From JAGPKI01 sp052034135 (GTDB taxonomy: Bacteria > Caldisericota > Caldisericia > UBA6126 > JAGPKI01): 64,000 nt of DNA. The position numbers and the translations under genes were made by a program. This document shows, in pieces, positions 27,759-35,747 of this stretch. The stretch lies in contig JBPOJC010000013.1 of NCBI GenBank assembly GCA_052034135.1, forward strand, positions 62,001 to 126,000. The letters are read 5' to 3'. The notes under the pieces were generated by a model. The model had not been told where the DNA came from, made no database searches, and worked only from the letters and a program-made list of their open reading frames with translations. The number at the start of each line of letters is the position of its first letter. Position 1 is the first letter of the stretch.

Positions 27759-29126
27759 TCAAGCCCATTTAATTGAAAGAGAGTGTAGAGATTTCTCAAT
27801 CTCAGACTTAATAAATTCAAGCTTTTCTTTCGTTCTTGCTTCACACCTTACAATTATTTCAGGTGCAGTGTTTGATGCTCTAATTAATCCCCATCCATCT
27901 TCTATTTGAAATCTTACTCCATCAATATCTAATATATTATATTTTAATGCAAAATAGGCTTTTGCTTCTTCGACTAATTTAAATTTTTCTTCATCTGTTG
28001 TTTTTACTCTTATCTCAGGAGTTGAATAAACCTTTGGTAAGTCAGATAGCATTTCACTAATAGATTGATCGGAATTAGATAGAATACGTATCAATCTCAA
28101 AGCAGCATAGACAGCATCATCATAACCAAAATATTCGTCCTTAAAGAACATATGTCCTGACATTTCACCAGCTAAAATTGCATTTATTTCTCTCATTTTT
28201 GCTTTCATTAGTGAATGCCCTGTTTTATACATAATTGGTATACCGCCGAGCCTTTTTATTTCGTCATAAAGTAGTTGAGAGCACTTTACATCAAACAATA
28301 TTTTAGCTCCTGGATGCCTTTTCAGTACATCTCTTGCAAAAAGAATCATTATCATATCTCCCCAGATAATGCCACCTTTTTCATCAACAATCCCCAATCT
28401 ATCCCCATCACCATCAAGGCTAATCCCTACATCATAATCACCACTTTTGATTTCTTTAATCAAATCTTTAAGGTTTTCTTCTTTGACTGGATCAGGAAAA
28501 TGATTTGGAAATGAAGGATCCGATTCACAATATAACTTCTTAGTGTCGATAGAAAAGCTATCAAAAATTTGTGGAGCAAATAGAGATGCTGTTCCATTTC
28601 CGCAATCAAGAATAGTTTTAATCTTTCTATTGCCCATACTGAGAATAGAGTGCAGATGCGTATTATACGCATTAAATATTTCAATATTTTCAACTTTACA
28701 TGTATTTTCTTTACTTCTAAAGGATCCTTTCTCGACAATATCAAGAATTTTTAATATTTCTTCACCATAAATTGTTGATTCACCAAGAAGAACTTTAAAC
28801 CCGTTATATTCAGAAGGATTATGACTGGCTGTTATCATAACACCAGCATCTATATTTAAGTTTTTAGAAGCAAAGTAAAAAATTGGCGTAATGACAGTTC
28901 CTATGTCTACTACATTTAAACCATTGTTTGAAAATGAATCTAAAAGTATGTCTCTTATATGATCAGAAGAAAATCTATTATCGCGTCCAACAATTAACGT
29001 GTCTTTACCATTTTCTATAAAATAAGTCGCAAATGCTTTACTTAACAAAGATAATACATCATCGGTTAAATCTATTGAAGTTATGCCCCTAATATCATAT
29101 TCACGGAAGATACTTTTATTTATCAT
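27759..29126 (-). CDS. Phosphomannomutase/phosphoglucomutase
   Basis: Alpha-D-phosphohexomutase of 455 residues. The order is IFREYDIRGI, phosphoserine loop MITASHNPSEYNGFK (about residue 98), metal-binding SLDGDGDRLGIVDE (about 240), sugar-binding GEMSGHMFFKD (about 320) and the phosphate-binding RASNTAPEIIVRCEA (about 415). Interconverts mannose 6- and 1-phosphate or the glucose pair. It lies last in a minus-strand set with mannose-6-phosphate isomerase and mannose-1-phosphate guanylyltransferase, which supports the mannose role. Confidence 0.95.
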   Translation of the reverse strand: MINKSIFREYDIRGITSIDLTDDVLSLLSKAFATYFIENGKDTLIVGRDNRFSSDHIRDILLDSFSNNGLNVVDIGTVITPIFYFASKNLNIDAGVMITASHNPSEYNGFKVLLGESTIYGEEILKILDIVEKGSFRSKENTCKVENIEIFNAYNTHLHSILSMGNRKIKTILDCGNGTASLFAPQIFDSFSIDTKKLYCESDPSFPNHFPDPVKEENLKDLIKEIKSGDYDVGISLDGDGDRLGIVDEKGGIIWGDMIMILFARDVLKRHPGAKILFDVKCSQLLYDEIKRLGGIPIMYKTGHSLMKAKMREINAILAGEMSGHMFFKDEYFGYDDAVYAALRLIRILSNSDQSISEMLSDLPKVYSTPEIRVKTTDEEKFKLVEEAKAYFALKYNILDIDGVRFQIEDGWGLIRASNTAPEIIVRCEARTKEKLEFIKSEIEKSLHSLSIKWA

Positions 29127-29138
29127 AGACCTAACTCC

Positions 29139-30206
29139 TTACCTGTATTTTTTAAATTTCTCATCTTCTAATTTAGAAACAACTTTTCTGATGTCCTGAA
29201 TTTTATCTTTGTGGCAGATTAAAATAGCATTATTGGAACTCGCAATAATTAAATCTTTAACTCCAAGAGTAGCAATTAAGTTATTATCAGAGTAAATTAT
29301 TGAATCAGTGGTATCAATCCCAATATAATCACCCTTGATAAGTATATTTCCAGAAGCATCTTTATCAAGAATATTTTCAAATGAGAGCCAATTACCAAGG
29401 TCATCCCATCCAATGTCAACTTCTAATGTATATATTTCATCAATGTTTTCCATAACACCGTAATCTATTGAAATTTTAGGAAATGCTTCATATGTTTTCC
29501 TTATTTCTTCAGGATTTTCTGTTTTCAATATGATGTTTTTAATTCCATCATAGATCTGAGGAAGACAAATTTTAAATTTATCGAGAAAGAAAGACGCTTT
29601 AAAAACAAACATCCCACTATTCCATAAATACTTTTCTGACTGAACATACTCACGAGCCTTTGACAGATTAGGTTTTTCAATAAATTTAACAGCTTTATAT
29701 ACTTTGTATGGAAATTTGCCAAGGGGGTTTTCATCCTTTAATATGTATCCATAATTAGTTTCTGGTCTTTTGGGTTTTATTCCAAATGTAACTATGCCTT
29801 CAATTTTAGATAAGAAATCAAAAGCATTAAACATCTCTTTAATAAAACTATCTTCATCTAATATTATGTGATCAGCAGGAAGAACAGTAATAATATCGTC
29901 CCCTTCTTTTTCTAATAAAAGCATAACACTATAGCCTAAACAAGGTGCAGTATTCCTGCCAACAGGTTCAGCAATAATGTTGTCTTTCGAAATTTCGGGA
30001 ATTAATTCCATTACTTTATCTGAAAAATTTTCTGTCGTAACAATGTAAATCCGATCTTTCGAGACAATCTTCTTTGCTCTATCGTAAGTGTACTCTAAAA
30101 GAGTTTTATCTCCATAAAGTTTTAAAAATTGTTTTGGTGTGTCCTTTCTGCTTACGGGCCAAAAACGCTCTCCTACACCACCCGCCATTATTATTACGCT
30201 CGGCAT
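29139..30206 (-). CDS. Mannose-1-phosphate guanylyltransferase
   Basis: A 355-residue nucleotidyltransferase that makes GDP-mannose from GTP and mannose 1-phosphate. The pyrophosphorylase signature is IIMAGGVGERFWPVSRKDTPKQFLKL. TVLPADHII, FGIKPKRPETNYGYI, FIEKPNLSKAREYV and YLWNSGMFVFKA follow in order. It is the short single-domain type, without a fused isomerase domain; the isomerase is supplied by the adjoining gene. Only 2 bases separate it from that isomerase and 12 from the mutase. Confidence 0.95.
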   Translation of the reverse strand: MPSVIIMAGGVGERFWPVSRKDTPKQFLKLYGDKTLLEYTYDRAKKIVSKDRIYIVTTENFSDKVMELIPEISKDNIIAEPVGRNTAPCLGYSVMLLLEKEGDDIITVLPADHIILDEDSFIKEMFNAFDFLSKIEGIVTFGIKPKRPETNYGYILKDENPLGKFPYKVYKAVKFIEKPNLSKAREYVQSEKYLWNSGMFVFKASFFLDKFKICLPQIYDGIKNIILKTENPEEIRKTYEAFPKISIDYGVMENIDEIYTLEVDIGWDDLGNWLSFENILDKDASGNILIKGDYIGIDTTDSIIYSDNNLIATLGVKDLIIASSNNAILICHKDKIQDIRKVVSKLEDEKFKKYR

Positions 30207-30207
30207 A

Positions 30208-31122
30208 TCAATCTCCTTTCATTTTTATAAGAAAAAATTTATCTTTTTTATTTCCTCTAATTTTATATTTCCCATGATCTGCAGTTATTAATACAGTTTC
30301 ATATTTATCTATTGTTTCATTAGAAGCAATCAAACTACAATTTATAGGTATAATAATATTAAATGACACACTTTTTGTATCTAACTCAATTTCAAATGAT
30401 TCATTTAATTCAATTGTCTCTACAATAAATGTTGGAAATTCAAGATTAACTTTTTCTGATCCCTTAATTAATTTTAAATTTTCAGGGTAATTAATCACTT
30501 GTAAAGCTTTATCTATATGCAATTCTCTTGGCTTACCATCTAATCCTACTCTTCCCCAATCATAAATTCTATAAGTTAAATCAGAATTCATTTGTATTTC
30601 TAATAAGGTTATTTCAGGTCCAATTGCGTGAACTACGCCTGGCTTAATCAAAACCCAATCATTTTCATTAACATTTACATAATTAAGTATTTCATTAAGA
30701 GAAAAACTATTTACTAAATTTATGAATTCTTCTTCGGTAAGTGCCTTTTTAAGTCCACAGATAATTTTTGAATCATTTTCTGTTTCTAAAAAAAACCACA
30801 TTTCAGTTTTCCCCCAGACTTGAGCTTCATTTTGAATTGCAAATTCATCATCTGGATGAACCTGAACGGAGAGCCAATCCGAAGTAGAGATATATTTAAT
30901 AAGAACAGGAAATTTTGGTAAAGGCGCTTGACTACCAAAAATCATTTCTGGATATTTCTTCGTAAAATCAGATAGCGTCATTGAGTCGGAATTTATTATT
31001 TTATTTTCGCTACCGAGCATCCATAGTTCACCGATATTATCTTCATTGATACCAAAATTTTTAAAAAATTTACTTCTTCCCCATACTACTTTTTTGGGTA
31101 TTGGTAAAAATCTCAGCAACAT
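30208..31122 (-). CDS. manA: Mannose-6-phosphate isomerase, class I (short type)
   Basis: Zinc cupin enzyme converting fructose 6-phosphate and mannose 6-phosphate. The 304-residue length is the short form found in Bacillus-like species. Zinc ligands and active-site residues are in SVQVHPDDEFA, KTEMWFFLE and KPGVVHAIGPEI; YDWGRVGLDGKPRELHIDKAL is also conserved. It is the first gene of the GDP-mannose set. The products are presumably used for surface glycans or glycoconjugates; no glycosyltransferase is in the window. Confidence 0.94.
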   Translation of the reverse strand: MLLRFLPIPKKVVWGRSKFFKNFGINEDNIGELWMLGSENKIINSDSMTLSDFTKKYPEMIFGSQAPLPKFPVLIKYISTSDWLSVQVHPDDEFAIQNEAQVWGKTEMWFFLETENDSKIICGLKKALTEEEFINLVNSFSLNEILNYVNVNENDWVLIKPGVVHAIGPEITLLEIQMNSDLTYRIYDWGRVGLDGKPRELHIDKALQVINYPENLKLIKGSEKVNLEFPTFIVETIELNESFEIELDTKSVSFNIIIPINCSLIASNETIDKYETVLITADHGKYKIRGNKKDKFFLIKMKGD

Positions 31123-31147
31123 TATAAATTGATTTTAGCAAGTTTAT

Positions 31148-31175
31148 TTGACAATAGCAATTGTTGATTTATATT
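31148..31175 (+). promoter_or_regulatory. Sigma-70-type promoter for the oppD-oppF-divIVA unit
   Basis: TTGACA (31148-31153) and TATATT (31170-31175) are separated by 16 bases. They lie in the 108-base gap between divergent manA and oppD. Confidence 0.6.
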
Positions 31176-31230
31176 TTATTAAATAAAACGATTTTTTTCT
31201 ATTATGGTTTAGGAAAGGGGAATTTGATAA

Positions 31231-32214
31231 ATGCCTTTACTTGAGGTTAAAGAATTGTGCACAAATTTCTATACAATGGATGGAGTAGTAAATGCAGTAG
31301 AAAATGTTAGCTTTTCTCTTGACGAAGCTGAAACATTGGGTCTTGTCGGCGAATCAGGATGCGGTAAATCTGTTACTTCGCTTTCTATTATGCGACTTAT
31401 TGCAACTCCTCCTGGAAAAATAGAAAAGGGTGAAATAATATTCAATGATGAAGATCTTCTTAAATTAGATGAAGATAAAATGCGAAAGATTCGCGGAAAT
31501 AAAATTTCTATGATTTTTCAGGAACCCATGACATCACTAAATCCTGTATTCACGGTTGGTTTCCAAGTTAGTGAAGTATTAATTAACCATCTTGGTTTAA
31601 AAGAAGATGAAGCAAAAGAAAAGGTTATAGAACTCTTTCAATCGGTAGGTATACCCGACCCACATAGACGCTTTAATAATTTCCCGCATCAAATGAGTGG
31701 GGGAATGAAGCAAAGGGTTATGATAGCTATGGCTCTTGCATGCAACCCTTTACTTCTTATTGCAGATGAACCAACAACAGCTTTAGACGTAACTATACAA
31801 GCTCAAATACTCGAACTAATGAAGGATATTAAAAAAAGAACAAATATGTCAATTTTGCTAATAACTCACAATTTAGCTGTTGTAGCCGAAATGGCAGATT
31901 CAATTGCAGTTATGTATGCGGGAAGAATCGTAGAATATGCAAATACCAAAGAGATGTTTAAAAATCATTTACATCCTTATACATGGGGTCTTCTCCACTC
32001 TATACCAAGAGTTGATAAGCCTAAAACCGATGAGCCGCTTCCAATAATAGAAGGAGTTGTACCTAATCCTTATCATATGCCTTCTGGATGTAAGTTTAAC
32101 CCTCGATGTTTTAATGTAAGAGATAAATGCAGAACTACGGAACCATCTCTTGAAGAAGTCAATAAAGGGCACTTCGTTAGATGTTGGTTTCCTGTGAATG
32201 AGAAAGTTAATTAA
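31231..32214 (+). CDS. Peptide/nickel-type ABC transporter ATPase, OppD/DppD-like
   Basis: A 327-residue ATPase. Walker A is GESGCGKS, the ABC signature is MSGGMKQR and Walker B is LLIADEPTTALD. It has a C-terminal oligopeptide-transporter domain with the usual cysteines (CKFNPRCFNVRDKC). It would energise import of oligopeptides, dipeptides or related solutes together with the next gene. No permease or binding-protein genes are in the window, so these ATPases must serve components encoded elsewhere. GGAAAGGGG precedes the ATG. Confidence 0.92.
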   Translation: MPLLEVKELCTNFYTMDGVVNAVENVSFSLDEAETLGLVGESGCGKSVTSLSIMRLIATPPGKIEKGEIIFNDEDLLKLDEDKMRKIRGNKISMIFQEPMTSLNPVFTVGFQVSEVLINHLGLKEDEAKEKVIELFQSVGIPDPHRRFNNFPHQMSGGMKQRVMIAMALACNPLLLIADEPTTALDVTIQAQILELMKDIKKRTNMSILLITHNLAVVAEMADSIAVMYAGRIVEYANTKEMFKNHLHPYTWGLLHSIPRVDKPKTDEPLPIIEGVVPNPYHMPSGCKFNPRCFNVRDKCRTTEPSLEEVNKGHFVRCWFPVNEKVN

Positions 32215-32231
32215 TTAAGGAGCTATAAAAA

Positions 32232-33209
32232 ATGGAGAAAGAAATATTGTTACAAGCTGAAAATGTAATTAAATATTTTCCAATTTATGGAGGTATTTTA
32301 GGTCGTAAAATAGCTGATGTAAAAGCAGTTGATGATATTTCTATTAAAATTAGAAAAGGCGAGACTTATGGCTTAGTTGGAGAATCTGGTTCAGGTAAAA
32401 CAACAGCTGGTAAAACATTTATAAGACTTTACGAACCAACTGATGGGAAAATATTTTTTAATGGTGAAGAAATTACCAAATTAGAGGGTGAAGCCCTTAG
32501 AAAAATTAGACGTAATATGCAGATTATCTTCCAGGATCCATATGGTTCATTAAATCCTCGAATACCAGTTGGAGATATCATTGGTGAGCCATTAGTAGTT
32601 CATGGAGTAAGAAAACGTAAAGAGATAGAGAAAAGAGTTAAAGAAATGATGGAAATCGTGGGTTTACGTCCAGAATATTTAAAGAGATATGCACATGAAT
32701 TTTCCGGTGGACAAAGGCAAAGAATTGGTATAGCAAGAGCGCTTATTCTAAGCCCTGCTTTTATTGTTTGCGACGAACCAATATCTGCCTTGGATGTTTC
32801 TATTCAATCACAAATAATTAACCTGCTTCAAGAGCTACAGAAAAAATTTAATTTAACATATCTTTTTATAGCTCATGATTTAGCAGTTGTAAGACATATG
32901 TCAGATACAATAGGTGTTATGTATCTTGGAAAATTAGTTGAAGTTGCACAAAACGAAAAGTTATTTACAAATCCACTTCATCCTTATACGCACGCGCTTT
33001 TAAATGCTGTTCCTATTCCTGATCCAGAAGCTAAAAAAGAGAGAGAAATTATTTTAGGAGATATACCATCCCCCATTAATCCGCCATCTGGATGTAGATT
33101 TAGAACACGCTGCCCTCATGCGATAAGAGAATGCTCAGAAACTGTTCCTTCGCTAATAGAATATGAAAATGACCATTTTGCTGCCTGCATCAGAATAGGA
33201 AAAATTTGA
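32232..33209 (+). CDS. Peptide/nickel-type ABC transporter ATPase, OppF/DppF-like
   Basis: A 325-residue partner ATPase. Walker A is GESGSGKT, the signature FSGGQRQR, Walker B FIVCDEPISALDV, and it has the C-terminal CRFRTRCPHAIREC cysteine cluster of the family. The KYFPIYGGILGRKIADVKAVDDIS opening is typical of the F subunit. It follows the D subunit after 17 bases with its own AAGGAG site. Confidence 0.92.
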   Translation: MEKEILLQAENVIKYFPIYGGILGRKIADVKAVDDISIKIRKGETYGLVGESGSGKTTAGKTFIRLYEPTDGKIFFNGEEITKLEGEALRKIRRNMQIIFQDPYGSLNPRIPVGDIIGEPLVVHGVRKRKEIEKRVKEMMEIVGLRPEYLKRYAHEFSGGQRQRIGIARALILSPAFIVCDEPISALDVSIQSQIINLLQELQKKFNLTYLFIAHDLAVVRHMSDTIGVMYLGKLVEVAQNEKLFTNPLHPYTHALLNAVPIPDPEAKKEREIILGDIPSPINPPSGCRFRTRCPHAIRECSETVPSLIEYENDHFAACIRIGKI

Positions 33210-33241
33210 ACTTTTTTTAATTTATTTTTGGAGGTTTTAAA

Positions 33242-33763
33242 ATGTTGACTCCGCTTGAACTTTCTAAAAAAGTATTTAAAAATGCATTTGTTGGAGGATA
33301 TGACAAAGAAGACGTAAATAACTTTCTAAAACATGTTCGCAATGACTATGAAGAACTTTACAAAAGTGTTATAGATATGGGAGAAGAAATAAATAGGTTA
33401 AACTCAGAACTTGAACGTTATAGAAGTACAAGTGAACAACTACAAAAGGCTTTAACGCTCGCACAAAAAACAGCCGATGACATTAAGCTTGCTGCTAATA
33501 GACAGGCAGACTTAGTAATTATGCAAGCAAACATAAAAGCAGAACAAATTAAAAACGAGGCAATAGAAAAACTAAAATTATTAAATGAGCACTACACACA
33601 ATTTAGTTCTGAATTTAATGCTTATTTGGAAACTTTTATGAAATTACTTAAAAAACTTGATGAAAAATTCGATACCATTTCATCTTTAAATATTGAAGAG
33701 GAAAACTTAGAATCAGTACAACTAAATGAATCAAGCAGCCAAGAGGAAAATCAAGAGCAATAA
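33242..33763 (+). CDS. DivIVA-domain coiled-coil protein
   Basis: A 173-residue protein. The N-terminal DivIVA membrane-curvature domain is LTPLELSKKVFKNAFVGGYDKEDVNNFLKHV with the usual FxxxxxGYDxxxVxxFL pattern. A long coiled coil follows (about 30-155) and an acidic, Glu/Gln-rich tail. Such proteins mark cell poles or division sites, mainly in Gram-positive-like lineages. The ribosome site GGAGG is clear. The 3' end overlaps lspA by 38 bases, so the cell division and lipoprotein genes are linked in translation. Confidence 0.9.
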   Translation: MLTPLELSKKVFKNAFVGGYDKEDVNNFLKHVRNDYEELYKSVIDMGEEINRLNSELERYRSTSEQLQKALTLAQKTADDIKLAANRQADLVIMQANIKAEQIKNEAIEKLKLLNEHYTQFSSEFNAYLETFMKLLKKLDEKFDTISSLNIEEENLESVQLNESSSQEENQEQ

Positions 33764-34214
33764 ATACCTCTTCTGGTTAAATATATCAATTATATTCGCT
33801 GTTATATTTCTTGACAGGATAACAAAGTTACTTGTTTTGAATCTTAAAGGTAGCTTAAAAATATTTTCTTTTCTTGAAATAGTACTTGTAAAAAACGAAG
33901 GTATTGTTTTTGGGATGTTTTCTGATAGTAATTTAAATAATTTATTTATAATAAGCTCCATTATTTCAATATTGATTATCATTTTAATATTTTACAAATT
34001 AGCTAAAAACAGTCCTTTAACTTGTCTTCTATCAATGATAATCGGAGGGGCAGTAGGTAATATTATCGACAGAATCCTTTATGGCTATGTTGTAGATTTT
34101 ATAAAGGTAGATTCATTTTATGTATTCAACATAGCTGATGCATCTATAACAATTGGGAGTATTTTGCTCATTATTTATGTAATATTTTATGGAAACGAAT
34201 TTAAAAGAATTTAA
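33726..34214 (+). CDS. lspA: Lipoprotein signal peptidase (signal peptidase II)
   Basis: Inner-membrane aspartyl protease that removes signal peptides of diacylglyceryl-modified prolipoproteins. The 162-residue protein has four predicted membrane spans and the conserved DRITKLL, VKNEGIVFG, GGAVGNIIDRILYGYVVDFI and FNIADASITIG motifs with both catalytic aspartates. Its ATG lies inside the divIVA coding sequence. The 3' end overlaps rluD by 26 bases. At least one substrate is likely in this window, the carboxylesterase with a lipobox-like segment. Confidence 0.95.
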   Translation: MNQAAKRKIKSNKYLFWLNISIIFAVIFLDRITKLLVLNLKGSLKIFSFLEIVLVKNEGIVFGMFSDSNLNNLFIISSIISILIIILIFYKLAKNSPLTCLLSMIIGGAVGNIIDRILYGYVVDFIKVDSFYVFNIADASITIGSILLIIYVIFYGNEFKRI

Positions 34215-35124
34215 AGTATCTGAAGAAGAATATAACGAGAGGCTTGATGTATTTTTAAGTAAAAAATTAAATATATCCCGCAGTAAGATCATTTCACTTA
34301 TAAAAGATAATAGGGTAAAGGTAAACACTGTTAGCGTTAAACCTTCTTACTTAGTAAAAAAAGATGACCATATAGTTGTAGAACTACACTATAAAGAAAA
34401 TAATAATTTAAAACCAGAAAATATACCTTTGGATATTGTTTATGAAGATAATAACTTAATAATCATTAACAAACCAAGAGGTATGCTTACCCATCCAACT
34501 CCAAAAGTTAAAAGCGGAACGTTGGTTAATGCTCTGCTCTACTATACGAAAGATTTATCGTTAGATTTTGGGGTTGAGAGAGCTGGCATAGTACACAGGC
34601 TTGATAAAGATACTTCAGGATTACTTATTATTACAAAAAATAGTGAAACCCACAAGTATATCGCAAATCTTCTAAAAGAAAGAAAAATAGAAAAGCGCTA
34701 TCTTGCACTTGTTTATGGTAATTTTAATGAAAATTTTGCGAGAATATCTATTCCTTTGGCAAATGACCATAAATTGAGACGTATTAAAGTTTCAAGAGTT
34801 GGTAAATTTGCGCTTACAGATATAAATGTTAAAAAAAGATTTGGTGATTATACTCTCTTAGATATAAGAATACATACAGGAAGAACCCACCAGATAAGAG
34901 TTCATCTTGCTCACATAGGACATCCTATAGTAGGTGACAATGTTTACGGATTTAAAAATAAGAATGAAGGTATTGAAGGTCAATTACTGCATTCATATAA
35001 ATTGAGTTTTGTATTGCCAGAATCTAACGAAGTTTCTACTTTTATTGCCCCATTACCAAAAGAATTTTCCGATTTTCTATATAAAATACGTCATAAATAT
35101 CCACTAAATACTGATATAATTTAA
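34189..35124 (+). CDS. rluD: RluD-family 23S rRNA pseudouridine synthase
   Basis: A 311-residue RluA-family enzyme. An S4 RNA-binding domain covers about residues 15-75 (RLDVFLSKKLNISRSKIISLIKDN). The catalytic domain has the nucleophile in HRLDKDTSGLLIITKN (about residue 142). HTGRTHQIRVHLAHIGHPIVGD follows. It converts specific uridines in helix 69 or related sites of 23S rRNA. lspA-rluD adjacency is common across bacteria. No ribosome site is evident, so coupling to lspA is likely. Confidence 0.94.
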   Translation: METNLKEFKVSEEEYNERLDVFLSKKLNISRSKIISLIKDNRVKVNTVSVKPSYLVKKDDHIVVELHYKENNNLKPENIPLDIVYEDNNLIIINKPRGMLTHPTPKVKSGTLVNALLYYTKDLSLDFGVERAGIVHRLDKDTSGLLIITKNSETHKYIANLLKERKIEKRYLALVYGNFNENFARISIPLANDHKLRRIKVSRVGKFALTDINVKKRFGDYTLLDIRIHTGRTHQIRVHLAHIGHPIVGDNVYGFKNKNEGIEGQLLHSYKLSFVLPESNEVSTFIAPLPKEFSDFLYKIRHKYPLNTDII

Positions 35125-35195
35125 ATAAATTTAGAAAATAGTTGTTCTTAAGAATTTAAAAAATTAAACATTAAAATGATAATTAATAAAGTTTT

Positions 35196-35223
35196 TTGAC
35201 TTAAAACAAGGATTAGATAAAAT
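35196..35223 (+). promoter_or_regulatory. Probable promoter for smpB
   Basis: TTGACT (35196-35201) and TAAAAT (35218-35223) with a 16-base spacer lie in the 148-base gap before smpB. Confidence 0.5.
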
Positions 35224-35272
35224 TTTTATTGACGCGTAGTTATAAAGATAAGAATTTAAGAGATATTATAAA

Positions 35273-35734
35273 ATGCGAATGGTGGATAAAAATTCAGACA
35301 AAATAAAGATTATAGCAAAAAATAAACGTGCAGAATACCTATATACAATATTTGATAAATGGGAGGCTGGTATTGTTCTAACAGGAGCTGAAGTCAAAGG
35401 CGTAAGAAAGGGAAATATTGCATTTAAAGATAGTTATGTTGAACCAATAAATAATGAGCTTTATATCGTTGGTCTTTATATATCACCTGAAAATTCACCA
35501 TTTAAAATTAATCCTGATAGAAAAAGGAAACTTTTACTGCATAGACGTGAAATAAATAAAATAATTGGTAGAATAACAGAAAAGGGTTACACTGTCGTTC
35601 CTTTATCAATTTATATTAAGAATAATTTAGTAAAAGTTCAAATTGGCCTTGCAAAGGGGAAAAGAAAATATGATAAAAAAGAAAAGATTAAACAAAGAGA
35701 TCTCGATAGAGAAATAAAAAGTTTAAAATGGTAG
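35273..35734 (+). CDS. smpB: SsrA-binding protein SmpB
   Basis: Partner of tmRNA in trans-translation rescue of stalled ribosomes. The 153-residue protein has AKNKRAEYLYTIFDKWEAGI, VLTGAEVKGVRKGNIAFKDSY, RKRKLLLHRREI and the basic C-terminal tail GLAKGKRKYDKKEKIKQRD. A second ATG two codons later (35279) is also possible. No tmRNA gene was seen nearby. It is followed after 13 bases by the large amidase gene. Confidence 0.97.
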   Translation: MRMVDKNSDKIKIIAKNKRAEYLYTIFDKWEAGIVLTGAEVKGVRKGNIAFKDSYVEPINNELYIVGLYISPENSPFKINPDRKRKLLLHRREINKIIGRITEKGYTVVPLSIYIKNNLVKVQIGLAKGKRKYDKKEKIKQRDLDREIKSLKW

Positions 35735-35747
35735 GTGAAGCAAAATT

